From NCBI RefSeq assembly GCF_009363555.1, contig NZ_CP045372.1:3383998-3447997 (forward strand): DNA of 64,000 bases, written 5' to 3'. Positions within the stretch are counted from its first letter, which is position 1; each line of letters begins with the position of its first letter. The stretch is from Sulfitobacter sp. THAF37 (lineage in GTDB: Bacteria; Pseudomonadota; Alphaproteobacteria; Rhodobacterales; Rhodobacteraceae). Made by a program: the position numbers and the translations under genes. Under the pieces are notes generated by a model. The model was not told the DNA's origin and did not search any database. It saw only the letters and a program-made list of their open reading frames with translations. Shown here piece after piece: positions 26,167-34,969 of this stretch.

Positions 26167-26418
26167 ATCATCCCATCCCCAAAAGCGCGGAAGGTCTGGG
26201 CCCCATGGTCGAGTTAAGAAATATCGGGCGTTTCAACAGGGCAATTGCGGCAACATTATGCCTCGTTTTAACTGTCCCCGATATTCTTAAGGATTTCTTG
26301 AATAATTTCACCGAACTCCGCCCCCTTCTATCACGACAATCGCAGGACGATCGGGGAAATGTTGCCACAGGAAGAACAATCGCGCCATATTTCGCAGAAT
26401 CGGCCCTGCAAGCGCCTA
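26167..26418. promoter_or_regulatory. Leader and probable promoter region of the PKS-NRPS operon
   Basis: 252 bp without a gene, upstream of the PKS on the minus strand. The part nearest the PKS (26200-26345) is AT-rich compared with both neighbours. It holds a long inverted repeat: TTAAGAAATATCGGG at 26214-26228 pairs with CCCGATATTCTTAAG at 26277-26291 except for one extra base. Between the arms is a minus-strand CATAAT box that could act as a -10 element, but no good -35 box is seen. The repeat could be an operator pair or a leader hairpin. Confidence 0.45.
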
Positions 26419-27876
26419 TCACAGCACCGTTCGTTTGCCGCTGCGCTGCGGCGGCGGGGCCATCGCGGGGCGGCCCATCGTATGCCGTGGTACAGCCGAC
26501 CCACGCGGCGAAAGCCGTTCCGCGTGCCCCAGGAGCGCGCCCGCCGTCAGCCAGGTCAGCGAGGTAAGTGTCGCGTTCAGCAGCATATCCACCATGGTGA
26601 TCCCGAGAATCAGGCAAAGCGGCGGCACCAGCGGCGACAGCGCCCCATCTGCGTTCCGGCGCATGTAATAGGCCAGCATTGCTATGGGTAGGGCCAGCAG
26701 CCCGAACTCGCAAAGATAGCCAAGCCAGCCGAAGGTGCCGAAGATGATGATCCACCGGCCATCCGGGATCGACAGGATCTCCCCGGTTTCCCCGTCGCGT
26801 ATCAGGCTGCGGCCCCAGCCGCCCCAGCCGAACAGCGGTTTTTCCGCCGCCCGCGCCAGGAGCTGCTCTTCGTTGTTGAAACGGTATTCCAGCGACTGGG
26901 CCCGCGCGGGATTGATCGCCTCCGCCTGGGCTAGGATCGCATCCAGCGGCACCAGTTGGAAATTGCGCAGCATCGGATAGACCACCGCGACGATTGCAAA
27001 CAGACATGCCAGTCGCATTTGCCAGCGCAGCGGTGTGAAAAGCACAAGGGGAGTCAGCGCCACGCCATAGGCCAGCGATGCCAGGCTTTTGCACAGCACC
27101 AGCAGCACCGCGAGATAGGCAACGATGGCAAAGGCCCGAAGGCGCTGTTCGGGTTCAGCCACCCGCGCCAGCCCCGCCGCAGCGATCAGACCGGTGCAGA
27201 CGAACAATGCAAGCCAAAGACCGTGCGGCAGGAACACGATGGGCCGGAAGCCTCCATCGCGCATCATCTGTTCGAACGAGTGCTGGAAGAAGCCGTAGAC
27301 CCAGACGTTCATTTGCGGCGAAAGCCTGATCTCGATCAACGACGGCACCGAATAGATCAGCGCCCCCACCATCAGCGCCGTCAACAGCTCTCGAAGCCCG
27401 TTTTCCGACGCAAGGAACTGCCGCGCCAGCAGGAACGGCACCAGGCTCAGGACCTGCGCGATCAGCACCGACCCGATGTCGCGCACCGATTGCCCCGGCA
27501 GCTGATCGACGATGAACACGATGGGGTCGGCGTCGCGCAGCACTTCGAAGGTGATCGGGTCCCCGTTGGTCAGCACCGTCGGGATCGCCGACAGGACCAG
27601 CCCCGCGACCAGCCACTGCGCCAGCCGCGCATCGGGCCAGATGTTGACCCGATGCTGCACCCCCAGCAGCAGGATCAGCAGCACGCTGAGATTGGGGATC
27701 GACGTCTTGTCCATCGCCGGGATCAGCGGCAGGTTGAATTCCGCAAGCGGAGGAAGAAACAGGTATCCCCCCAGGATCGACCAGATCAGGGCGCGCTCCA
27801 GCCTTTGGGTGCGAAACAGGATCAGGCAGACCATCGGCCAGATCAGCAGCATCAGGTATGCAAGGCCGTTGGGCAT
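26419..27876 (-). CDS. O-antigen ligase/Wzy polymerase-like membrane protein (485 aa)
   Basis: A polytopic inner-membrane protein with roughly ten to twelve hydrophobic segments and one larger periplasmic loop in the second half (about residues 310-400). That loop contains 'SLEYRFNNEEQLLARAAEKP' and 'FGWGGWGRSLIRDGETGE', the pattern usual for Wzy/WaaL-type enzymes. In this locus it is the best candidate for the polymerase working with the chain-length protein and the flippase. Sequence in this class is poorly conserved, so ligase versus polymerase cannot be decided. It is transcribed toward the PKS operon, with a 252-bp gap. Confidence 0.75.
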   Translation of the reverse strand: MPNGLAYLMLLIWPMVCLILFRTQRLERALIWSILGGYLFLPPLAEFNLPLIPAMDKTSIPNLSVLLILLLGVQHRVNIWPDARLAQWLVAGLVLSAIPTVLTNGDPITFEVLRDADPIVFIVDQLPGQSVRDIGSVLIAQVLSLVPFLLARQFLASENGLRELLTALMVGALIYSVPSLIEIRLSPQMNVWVYGFFQHSFEQMMRDGGFRPIVFLPHGLWLALFVCTGLIAAAGLARVAEPEQRLRAFAIVAYLAVLLVLCKSLASLAYGVALTPLVLFTPLRWQMRLACLFAIVAVVYPMLRNFQLVPLDAILAQAEAINPARAQSLEYRFNNEEQLLARAAEKPLFGWGGWGRSLIRDGETGEILSIPDGRWIIIFGTFGWLGYLCEFGLLALPIAMLAYYMRRNADGALSPLVPPLCLILGITMVDMLLNATLTSLTWLTAGALLGHAERLSPRGSAVPRHTMGRPAMAPPPQRSGKRTVL

Positions 27877-28080
27877 GGGGGCGGTCGGGTCCTGGGATCG
27901 CTAGATGAGGTAGAGGCGGCAAATTACCATCTGGCCTGTGTCCTGTCATCCGGGTAGATTTGCGATCATCCATGATCCAGAACAAATAACCCCCCGCAAG
28001 ATGTTGTTACAAAAAGATATTTTCGATGGAAGGCCGAACTGTGGGTGCGTTTCGCCGCGTCAGGGTCAGGCGGGTGGCGT

Positions 28081-28827
28081 GTGAAATTTGGCACGCCCCC
28101 CACCGAAGTCGCGGTCAATGTGCCCACGCGTGCCGCATTGTTTCGCGCGGTACGTCTGAAATTCGATGCCCGCGACGGATTCGCGTTGGCCACGCTGAAC
28201 CTCGACCACCTGACGAAACTCCCGCGCGAGCCGGTCTTTCTGGCGGCCTACCGGGACCATGACCTGGTGGTGGCCGATGGCCGCCCCATCGTCTGGCTGT
28301 CGCGGTTGGCCGGCCAGCCATTGGAGCTGATGCCGGGGTCGGACATGATCCTGCCGCTGTGCGAACTGGCGGCGGACTGCGGCGTGTCGGTCGCGCTGAT
28401 CGGCAGCAGCGAGGCGGCGCTGGAGGGGGCGGCGGACGCACTCATCGCGCGCACGCCGGGGCTGAAGATCGCCCACATCCACGCGCCACCTTACGGTTTC
28501 GACCCCGGCGGGTCCGAGGCCGACGCGCTGCTGGATGCGCTCGCCGCCAGCGGCGCGGGGCTGTGTTTTGTCGCACTTGGCGCGCCCAAGCAGGAAATCC
28601 TCGCCGCGCGGGGACGCGACCGCGCGCCCCGGGTCGGGTTCGCGTCAATCGGCGCCGGTCTGGATTTTCTGTCAGGCCATCAGGTGCGCGCGCCCCGCGT
28701 GATGCGCAAGCTGGCGCTCGAATGGCTGTGGCGCGCGCTGCAATCGCCCCGCCGGATGGTGCCGCGCTACGCCAAATGCGCCGCGATCCTGCCGGGGCTG
28801 ACGTTTCGGGCGCTGCGCCGGCGCTGA
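28081..28827 (+). CDS. WecG/TagA/CpsF-family glycosyltransferase
   Basis: A 248-residue GT26 enzyme. It has 'FALATLNLDHLTKL' and 'DLVVADGRPIVWLSRLAG', then 'GSDMILPLCELAADCG' and 'FVALGAPKQEILAARG', all hallmarks of the family that adds N-acetylmannosaminuronate, N-acetylmannosamine or glucosyl residues to lipid-linked intermediates. I chose GTG at 28081, which gives the usual family N-terminus; a GTG at 28045 would add 12 unsupported residues. It diverges from the polymerase-like gene across a 204-bp gap that probably holds both promoters. The gene ends 7 bp before the convergent glycosyltransferase gene. Confidence 0.9.
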   Translation: MKFGTPPTEVAVNVPTRAALFRAVRLKFDARDGFALATLNLDHLTKLPREPVFLAAYRDHDLVVADGRPIVWLSRLAGQPLELMPGSDMILPLCELAADCGVSVALIGSSEAALEGAADALIARTPGLKIAHIHAPPYGFDPGGSEADALLDALAASGAGLCFVALGAPKQEILAARGRDRAPRVGFASIGAGLDFLSGHQVRAPRVMRKLALEWLWRALQSPRRMVPRYAKCAAILPGLTFRALRRR

Positions 28828-28834
28828 GGCGGCG

Positions 28835-29770
28835 CTACTTGTATTCTATGATCCGGCCACGGCCACGGCGCAGCAGATACTGCAATACGCCCTGCGCCTC
28901 GGCCACCTTGCCCAGCACGGTGAACAGCGCCCAGGCCGTGCCACCGCGCCGCGACAGGCGCAAAACCTGCAGTGGATAGACCATGAAAAGCGCCAGCGCC
29001 CATGGCGTGACCAGCAGGGCCAGCAGCAGGATTGCCAGCGGCAGCACGGCCCCCCAGATCAGCGCGCGCCGCGTCTCGGCCACCCAGTGCCGCTCTGGCG
29101 GCGCACCGTGCAGTGCCGCCCCTTCGGCAAAGGCATGGCCCGCCCGGCGCGTACGGTTCCACCACTGGCCAAAGCGTGTGATGGCCGCGTCGTGCCAGGT
29201 CATCTCGGCCTCCAGCCGCCAGACCTGCCAGCCAGCGGCGCGCAGGCGGACGCAGAGTTCCGGCTCTTCGCCCGCGATCAGCGTATCCCGGTAGCCGCCC
29301 ACCGCGCGCAATGCTGACACCCGCATCAGGGCATCGCCCCCGCAGGCCTTTGCCTGCCCTACCGGCGTGTCCCATTCCGCGTCGATCAGCGCGTTGTAAA
29401 CACTGGCATCGGGCTGACGTTCCCGGCGGCGGCCGCAGGCCACGGCGGCCCTGGGATGCGCGGTCAGAAAATCGCATGCGATGTCTAACCAGCCCTCCCG
29501 CAGCACACAGTCACCGTCCAGAAGCTGCACCAGTGCCGCATCCTCGGGCAGGACAGCCAAGCCCGCGTTGCGCGCCCGTGCGGCGGTAAAGGGCCGCGTC
29601 ATATCCAGCGCGACAACCTGTGCCCCCCGTGCCTTTGCGGCTGCAACCGATCCGTCGGTGGACCCCGAGTCCACGTAGATCACCGGGGCCGCCTTCCCCG
29701 CCAACGCGTCGAGACATGCAATCAGCCGCGCGCCCTCGTTGCGGCCGATGACGATGGCGGCCACCTTCAC
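28835..29770 (-). CDS. Glycosyltransferase family 2 (311 aa) with C-terminal membrane segments
   Basis: A GT-A enzyme with 'AAIVIGRNEGARLIACLDA', 'VIYVDSGSTDGSV' and the DxD motif in 'LLDGDCVL'. A 'GEEPELCVRLRAAGWQVWRL' block marks the acceptor side. One or two hydrophobic segments near 230-260 should attach it to the membrane. The GTG start at 29770 overlaps the stop of the upstream gene (GTGA), making a two-gene unit with it. It probably acts on the polysaccharide repeat unit or its modification. Confidence 0.88.
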   Translation of the reverse strand: MKVAAIVIGRNEGARLIACLDALAGKAAPVIYVDSGSTDGSVAAAKARGAQVVALDMTRPFTAARARNAGLAVLPEDAALVQLLDGDCVLREGWLDIACDFLTAHPRAAVACGRRRERQPDASVYNALIDAEWDTPVGQAKACGGDALMRVSALRAVGGYRDTLIAGEEPELCVRLRAAGWQVWRLEAEMTWHDAAITRFGQWWNRTRRAGHAFAEGAALHGAPPERHWVAETRRALIWGAVLPLAILLLALLVTPWALALFMVYPLQVLRLSRRGGTAWALFTVLGKVAEAQGVLQYLLRRGRGRIIEYK

Positions 29771-30810
29771 GACGACAGGCCCGCAAGGTGATCGGCGTAG
29801 GCCTGGCTGGTGACGGTGAAGCCCGCCCGCGCCAGCAGTTCAACGCGGTTCCAGCGCCGCGCATCGAGAGAGAACAGGCTGACATCGGGCCGCCGCGACA
29901 ACACCTGCGCCCGCGCCGCATCCTCGCCATGCGCGAGATCACCCGAGGTCAGCGACGCGGCGTCGCGCGCCAGCTGTTCATTGGCGAACTTGTAGTGCTG
30001 GATCACCGGTGTGACGTCAGACACCGTGACCCCCATCGACAGATGCGGATGCGGGGCGGGCGTGACCCCCGGCCCGTTGAAGATCAGCGGGTGTTTGGTC
30101 AGACAGCAGTTTTCCCCGAATACCTTGCCCCGCACCCCGCCAAAGCGGAACTGGACCGCGTCGCTGGACAGCCTGTTGTCGCGCAAGAGCGCCGAGAACG
30201 GGATTTCCGGGCTATGGTAGTCATACCGGGCGACGCTGCTGATGTCGAAATAGACGAAGTCCCGCAAGACCCGGTCGTAAGGCAGGCGCGCCACCTCGGC
30301 CAGTGGCGCCTTGGGGAACATTTCGAGCATCTGGGCCACCATCGCGGTATGACCCTGCGCCTGCATATAGCTGGTCAGCGCCCGGATGCCGTGGGTCGCC
30401 GCGCCCTCAAAGTCCAGGATCTCGTCCATGTCCACGTAGAGGCACCAGCGATCGCGGCCATAGGTCTGCGCCGGGTACGCACGGATAAGATCCTCGTAGC
30501 GCGCCAGAGGCAGCGTGCATTGATCGACGACGCAGTCGGACCGGGCCATCAGCCGGTCGAGCGTGTCGTCGCTGGAGCCATTGTCGATAAAGGCGAAATG
30601 TCGGATGCCCAGGCTGCGGTAATGGTCGAAGAACGCGTCCAGATAGTAGCTGCCGTTGCGCACCAGCACGATGGCCAGCACGTCGTCCTCGCCGAGGTCC
30701 AGGCAGCGCGGCCCATGCAGGTGCCGGATCGAGGCGGCAAAGCGCGCCCTGCGGCGACGTTCGGACAGCCGCGCGACAAGGCGGCGCAAAAGATGGAGCG
30801 GGCTTTTCAT
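29767..30810 (-). CDS. Glycosyltransferase family 2-like protein (347 aa)
   Basis: This belongs to the Glyco_tranf_2_4 type: 'LAIVLVRNGSYYLDAFFDHY', 'HFAFIDNGSSDDTLDRLMA' and 'WCLYVDMDEILDFEG' carry the nucleotide-sugar and metal-binding (DMDE) residues. Later parts ('HYKFANEQLARD') match proteins often seen in polysaccharide loci. The ATG at 30810 gives the best start; an upstream start at 30846 adds 12 residues without a ribosome site. It is the first gene of a two-gene unit at the right edge of the polysaccharide locus. Confidence 0.85.
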   Translation of the reverse strand: MKSPLHLLRRLVARLSERRRRARFAASIRHLHGPRCLDLGEDDVLAIVLVRNGSYYLDAFFDHYRSLGIRHFAFIDNGSSDDTLDRLMARSDCVVDQCTLPLARYEDLIRAYPAQTYGRDRWCLYVDMDEILDFEGAATHGIRALTSYMQAQGHTAMVAQMLEMFPKAPLAEVARLPYDRVLRDFVYFDISSVARYDYHSPEIPFSALLRDNRLSSDAVQFRFGGVRGKVFGENCCLTKHPLIFNGPGVTPAPHPHLSMGVTVSDVTPVIQHYKFANEQLARDAASLTSGDLAHGEDAARAQVLSRRPDVSLFSLDARRWNRVELLARAGFTVTSQAYADHLAGLSS

Positions 30811-30897
30811 GGTCGGGTGATACGACAGGGCTGCGCAGCCGTCCATCGTCCCGCGCCTGCGGTCGCGATTTTGAACCGACTGTGGCCCGGCGATGCG

Positions 30898-31917
30898 TCA
30901 GGCGCTGGACTGCTCCCGGCGGTCCAGCGTCACCCCGCGCAGCGATGCGTCGTAAAGAGTATGACGCGCCCGCCCGGCGTGTTTCGACGAATAAAGCGCC
31001 AGATCGGCATCCTCGATCATCCGGTCCATCCCCTGGCTCAGGCCCTGGGGGTGCCAGACGGTGCCGATGCTGGCGGAAATCCGGCACAGGTGGCCGTCGT
31101 AGGGTATCGGCTCTGATATGCGGTCGATGATGCGCTGGCCCACGCCGCGCAGGGTGGCCGCGTCGGCGACATTCGGGAGGACGATGGTGAATTCGTCCCC
31201 GCCGACCCGCGCCACCGTGTCGGTTTCGCGGGTCTCCTCCCGCATGATCCGCGCAGCCTGCCGCAGCACATGATCCCCCGCGGCGTGCCCCAGCGTGTCG
31301 TTGACGGTCTTGAAGAAATCCAGATCAATCTGCATCACGGCAAAGGGCACCCGGCCCGCGGCCATCCGGGCCAGCACGCCGTTCAATGCACGCCGATTGG
31401 CCAGCCCGGTCAGAGCATCAGTGACCGCTTCCTGCTCCGCCACGAGCCGCGCGTCCTGCAGGCGGTGGTTCAGCCGTCGCGATTCCTCCATCGCCGCGGT
31501 CTTGGCCTCGATGAGGTAGAGCATCTCGATCGCCAGATCCGTCGCGGCGAAATCGGCATTGCTGAGGGCAAAGTCGCGCACGCCATTCGCGATTGAAATG
31601 CCGAAGGAAAGGTTGACGATCATCCGCCCCTGTGCGTCCCCCAGCGGCACGAGAACCGCCTTGAGCGCGGTTTGCGGGGGCGCGCGCATTTCAAGATGCA
31701 ACTTGGTATCCTGCGACAGGCGCAGATCGCGGAAACTGGCAATGGCGCGGGGGCGGTTGACTGCAAAGACCTCCAGAAAGTCCACCCCGATCAGTGACAT
31801 GCCTTTCGACAGCTTTCTTACCGTCGGCCCGGCGTGCAGGATATGCCCTGCCGCATCGACCACCAGATGCATGGGGCACAGAACATCCAGGAAGGACAGG
31901 TCGAGCGGCACGTTCAT
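30898..31917 (-). CDS. Diguanylate cyclase with HNOBA-like sensor domain (339 aa)
   Basis: Residues 1-120 resemble the H-NOX-associated (HNOBA, PAS-like) domain: 'CPMHLVVDAAGHILHAGPTV' and 'FLEVFAVNRPRA'. A coiled coil follows near 140-175, then a GGDEF domain from about 175. The active site 'RVGGDEF' is intact, and the inhibitory RxxD site is present as 'RETD' five residues before it, so the protein should make cyclic di-GMP with product inhibition. The ATGA overlap with the H-NOX-like gene shows co-translation. Control of biofilm or of the nearby polysaccharide locus is a plausible role. Confidence 0.9.
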   Translation of the reverse strand: MNVPLDLSFLDVLCPMHLVVDAAGHILHAGPTVRKLSKGMSLIGVDFLEVFAVNRPRAIASFRDLRLSQDTKLHLEMRAPPQTALKAVLVPLGDAQGRMIVNLSFGISIANGVRDFALSNADFAATDLAIEMLYLIEAKTAAMEESRRLNHRLQDARLVAEQEAVTDALTGLANRRALNGVLARMAAGRVPFAVMQIDLDFFKTVNDTLGHAAGDHVLRQAARIMREETRETDTVARVGGDEFTIVLPNVADAATLRGVGQRIIDRISEPIPYDGHLCRISASIGTVWHPQGLSQGMDRMIEDADLALYSSKHAGRARHTLYDASLRGVTLDRREQSSA

Positions 31918-32501
31918 CCCACCCGCGCCCCCAGCTCGAAACTGCGGCCCTCGGCGTAGTCGGGTTCAATCAGTGAAATCGCCAGTGTTTCGACGTCCCT
32001 CTCCGTTCTGGTCGGCTCAAGAAGTGCCAGCGCGCCATAGTCGTCGGCCATCGCACGCAGCACACCTACCATGACATGGGCAAAGCCGTGCACCGGCGAC
32101 CGGCAGAGCAGACTGTAGCGCCCCGGCCCCACCGCCCGCAGTTCGATCTGCGGCAGGTGCAGATCGGGTACCGCCAGCCGCGCGCGGTCGGGCAGGTCAT
32201 CCAGCGAATGCAGAAAATCGGCAAAGGTGACACCGCCGAACCTCAGCAGCCGCCGAACCCCTTCAAAGGATGGATCGGCCACCAGGAACGTGCCGAAATC
32301 CTCCAGCAGGTCCTCGCGGCAACGCCCCGTCAGCGCGATCAGCGCATCCAGTACCACATGGGTCAGCCGATCCTCGTAGGTCAGCATCGCCTCGAAACTG
32401 TCGAACTCGAGTCCCGCCCGCCGGACGACCTCGTCCCAGCCGTGCTTGCCGAAAGTTCCGCAGATGTAGTTCTGGATGCTGCGGTTGATTAGACCGTGCA
32501 T
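31914..32501 (-). CDS. H-NOX (HNOB)-like sensor lacking the heme-ligand histidine
   Basis: A 195-residue protein with the H-NOX N-terminus 'MHGLINRSIQNYICGTFG' and the middle block 'LRFGGVTFADFLHSLDDL'. In the family, the proximal heme histidine follows the 'LDxL' block; here that position is Pro104 ('LDDLPDRA'). The YxSxR heme-propionate motif also appears lost (Cys-Arg-Ser-Pro-Val at the aligned place). The fold looks otherwise intact and the length is normal. A GGAAGAGGG ribosome site fixes the ATG at 32501. It overlaps the partner diguanylate cyclase by 4 bp and presumably regulates it, but perhaps not through ordinary heme-NO binding. Confidence 0.85.
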   Translation of the reverse strand: MHGLINRSIQNYICGTFGKHGWDEVVRRAGLEFDSFEAMLTYEDRLTHVVLDALIALTGRCREDLLEDFGTFLVADPSFEGVRRLLRFGGVTFADFLHSLDDLPDRARLAVPDLHLPQIELRAVGPGRYSLLCRSPVHGFAHVMVGVLRAMADDYGALALLEPTRTERDVETLAISLIEPDYAEGRSFELGARVG

Positions 32502-32603
32502 GCGTCCCTCTTCCCAATATGCCCCGCGGGCACCATGCGGCAAAGGGGTTAAAACCGCGTCAACAGATGCAATTGTCGAAGAATACGCCGCAAAGGTCGC
32601 GCG

Positions 32604-34166
32604 TCAGAAGTCGGTCGGTGCCCCGCCTTCGGCCTTGCGCCGCGCGACAAAGTCCTGCAGTTCTTCCCGGATCGCGATGTCCAGCGGCGGCGGCTCGAAG
32701 CTGGTGACGATTTCCTTGAACATGTGGTGCGCCCGCTCCGGCGTCCAGATACCGCCCGCCGCTTCCCAGCCCTCGTAATTCTTCCAGTCCGACAGGAACG
32801 GCTGGTAGAAAGCGGTGGAGTAGCGGTCCTGCGTGTGCTGGATGCCAAAGAAATGGCCCGCCGTGCCCACCGACTTGATCGCGTCGAGCGCGATCTCGTC
32901 CGGGCCGGTGGCGCAGATCTCTGGCTGCATGTAGCGTTGGATCTGTTGCAAAACCTCGCAATCCATGATGAATTTTTCGGGACTGGCGATCAGCCCGCCC
33001 TCCAGCCATCCGGCCGCGTGATAGACCATGTTGGTCCCCGACTGCACCGCAGCCCAGAGCGAATTGGACGTCTCCCACATCGCCTGCCCGTCCGGCACGT
33101 TGGCCGCGCAGACGCCGGAGGACCGCATCGGAAGCCCGTAGAACCGCGCCAGCTGGCCGGTCATCTGAGTGGCCCGCATGTATTCGGGCGTGCCAAACGC
33201 GGGCGCCCCAGATTTCATGTCCACGTTGGAGGTAAAGGTGCCGATCGCCACAGGGCAGCCGGGGCGGATGATCTGCGCCAGCACCACAGCACAGAGCGCC
33301 TCGGCCAGCGATTGCGCAACCGCCCCGGCCATCGTCACCGGCGCCATCGCACCGGCCAGCGTGAAGGGTGTCACCACCAGCCCCTGCCCGCGCCGCGCCA
33401 TGCGGATCCAGCCGTCCATCATCGGGTAGTCGTGTTTCAGCGGCGAGGTCGAGTTGATGTTGGTGTACATCCGAGGGGAGGCCTCGAACTCCTCCCAGCT
33501 CAGGCCCTGGCTGATGCGCACCATCTCCATCACATCCTCGACCCGTTCCTTGCCGAGGCTGTAGGCATGCATCACCTTGTCGGTCAGCGTCAGCTTGTCG
33601 AACAGCACATCCAGGTGCCGGACCGAGGCGTGAACATCCACCGGTTCGACCGGATAGCCGCCGGCGAAATGGATGCAGTTGAAATATTGCGTCAGCCGCA
33701 GCAGATCGCGGCACATCTCACGCGTACCGGGAACCTTGCGGCCAATGCCAAGGTCCCAGTAATTGGGCGGCGAGGACACGTTGCCGAACAGCAGGTTCCT
33801 GCCCCCCACCGTGATCCTGCGATCCGGATTGCGCGGGGTCAGGGTGAATTCGGACGGCGCCTTGCCCACCCATTCCATCACCATGTCGCGCCCCATGCGC
33901 ACGTTCTCTCCGTCCACGGTGCATCCGGCCCGCGCCAGGATCTCGACCGCTTCGGGGTTCAGAAACGCGATCCCGATCTCTTCGAGAATGCGCATCGCGC
34001 CGTCGTGGATCGCCAGCACCCCTTCTTCGGTGAGCGGTTCGGTCGGGCGGTCCAGATTGACCGGAGGGTTCCATGGCATCTGTTCGATCACCGCGCTGCC
34101 ACGCCGTGTTCTGGCACCCGCGCGCCCGCCGCCGCGGGCTTTGCGTTTGGTAAGGGTCTCTGTCAT
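32604..34166 (-). CDS. Trimethylamine methyltransferase (MttB) family protein, non-pyrrolysine
   Basis: A 520-residue TIM-barrel methyltransferase of the MttB superfamily. It has 'ILEEIGIAFLNPEAVEILARAG' near the N-terminus, and the 'GTFTSNVDMKSGAPAFGTPE' and 'SSGVCAANVPDGQAMWE' blocks in the second half. The reading frame has no internal amber codon, so it belongs to the non-pyrrolysine group that demethylates quaternary amines (glycine betaine, proline betaine and similar) toward a corrinoid protein. No corrinoid protein gene is adjacent. A strong AGGAGG lies before the ATG at 34166. The substrate cannot be deduced. Confidence 0.9.
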   Translation of the reverse strand: MTETLTKRKARGGGRAGARTRRGSAVIEQMPWNPPVNLDRPTEPLTEEGVLAIHDGAMRILEEIGIAFLNPEAVEILARAGCTVDGENVRMGRDMVMEWVGKAPSEFTLTPRNPDRRITVGGRNLLFGNVSSPPNYWDLGIGRKVPGTREMCRDLLRLTQYFNCIHFAGGYPVEPVDVHASVRHLDVLFDKLTLTDKVMHAYSLGKERVEDVMEMVRISQGLSWEEFEASPRMYTNINSTSPLKHDYPMMDGWIRMARRGQGLVVTPFTLAGAMAPVTMAGAVAQSLAEALCAVVLAQIIRPGCPVAIGTFTSNVDMKSGAPAFGTPEYMRATQMTGQLARFYGLPMRSSGVCAANVPDGQAMWETSNSLWAAVQSGTNMVYHAAGWLEGGLIASPEKFIMDCEVLQQIQRYMQPEICATGPDEIALDAIKSVGTAGHFFGIQHTQDRYSTAFYQPFLSDWKNYEGWEAAGGIWTPERAHHMFKEIVTSFEPPPLDIAIREELQDFVARRKAEGGAPTDF

Positions 34167-34258
34167 CGGATCGCCCTCCTGAAGCTTTCTCCAGAAGGCC
34201 CCAGGCCCGCGCGCCCATCCGTCCCGTTCGCGACGAAAGATGTCGCTTTGGGAACGCG

Positions 34259-34969
34259 TCAGCCCGCCGCGGCGGCCCGACCGTCCAGCCAGGCGGGCAG
34301 ATGCCCGATGTCGGGCAGCACCACATCGGCCAGCGGCGCCAGGGTATCCGGCCCCGCCATCCCGGTCAGCACCCCTACACAGATCATGCCCGCAGCACGG
34401 CCCGCATGCAGATCATGGGCACTGTCACCGACCATGGCGATCCGGCCGGGTGCCAGGCCGCTCGCGGCGGCGAAGGCCAGCATCTGGCCCGGCTCCGGCT
34501 TGGCGCCGTGGCCGCTGTCCGACCCCGCGATGAAATCGAACAGGCCGTCGATCCCGGCATCGGACAGATGCGCCCGCGCGGGTGCGATGGCATCGTTTGT
34601 CGCCACCCCCAGGACAAGGCCCCGGTCGCGCAGCGCCCCCAGCAAGGCCCGCAGCGGCACCGCTTCGCGCTGCGGCGCGCGCGCTGCCTCCGCGTTCAGG
34701 ATGTCAATCAGGTCCGCCGCCGCAAGCTCGGGGAACTCCGCGTGCAGCGCCTGTCCGACCTCATCAGGGGTGCCCGCGATCACGATGCTGTCGGGCGCGA
34801 ATTTGCCGGTTTCGTAGTCAAAGCCGATCAGCCCCCCGGCCCGGATGGCACGGGCGGTATCCCGGCCACACAACCGGGTCAGGAACGCCTTTGCCCAGAC
34901 CTCCCAGGTGGCGGCGAAATCGAACAAGGTGCCGTCCTTGTCGAAAAGCAATCCCTTGATTTCACTCAT
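34259..34969 (-). CDS. HAD-superfamily phosphatase, Gph-like (236 aa)
   Basis: A HAD subfamily IA hydrolase. Motif I is 'LLFDKDGTLFDFAATW' with the nucleophile Asp and acid/base Asp; motif II is 'VLGVATNDA'; the last motif is 'IAMVGDSAHDLHAGRAAG'. Phosphoglycolate phosphatase-like enzymes have this layout, but the true substrate is unknown. Its ATG overlaps the stop of the DUF3572 gene (ATGA), so the two form an operon. It is followed after 92 bp by the MttB family gene on the same strand. Confidence 0.88.
   Translation of the reverse strand: MSEIKGLLFDKDGTLFDFAATWEVWAKAFLTRLCGRDTARAIRAGGLIGFDYETGKFAPDSIVIAGTPDEVGQALHAEFPELAAADLIDILNAEAARAPQREAVPLRALLGALRDRGLVLGVATNDAIAPARAHLSDAGIDGLFDFIAGSDSGHGAKPEPGQMLAFAAASGLAPGRIAMVGDSAHDLHAGRAAGMICVGVLTGMAGPDTLAPLADVVLPDIGHLPAWLDGRAAAAG

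Noticed and set aside
32187..32210. His98 of the H-NOX-like protein as the normal heme ligand
   Set aside because: It lies six residues before the aligned proximal position, inside the conserved 'F..FL.SLD' helix block, so it does not match the family ligand. It remains only an alternative possibility.
32604..34166. Possible pyrrolysine-containing trimethylamine methyltransferase
   Set aside because: The frame is complete without any in-frame TAG, so no amber readthrough is needed.
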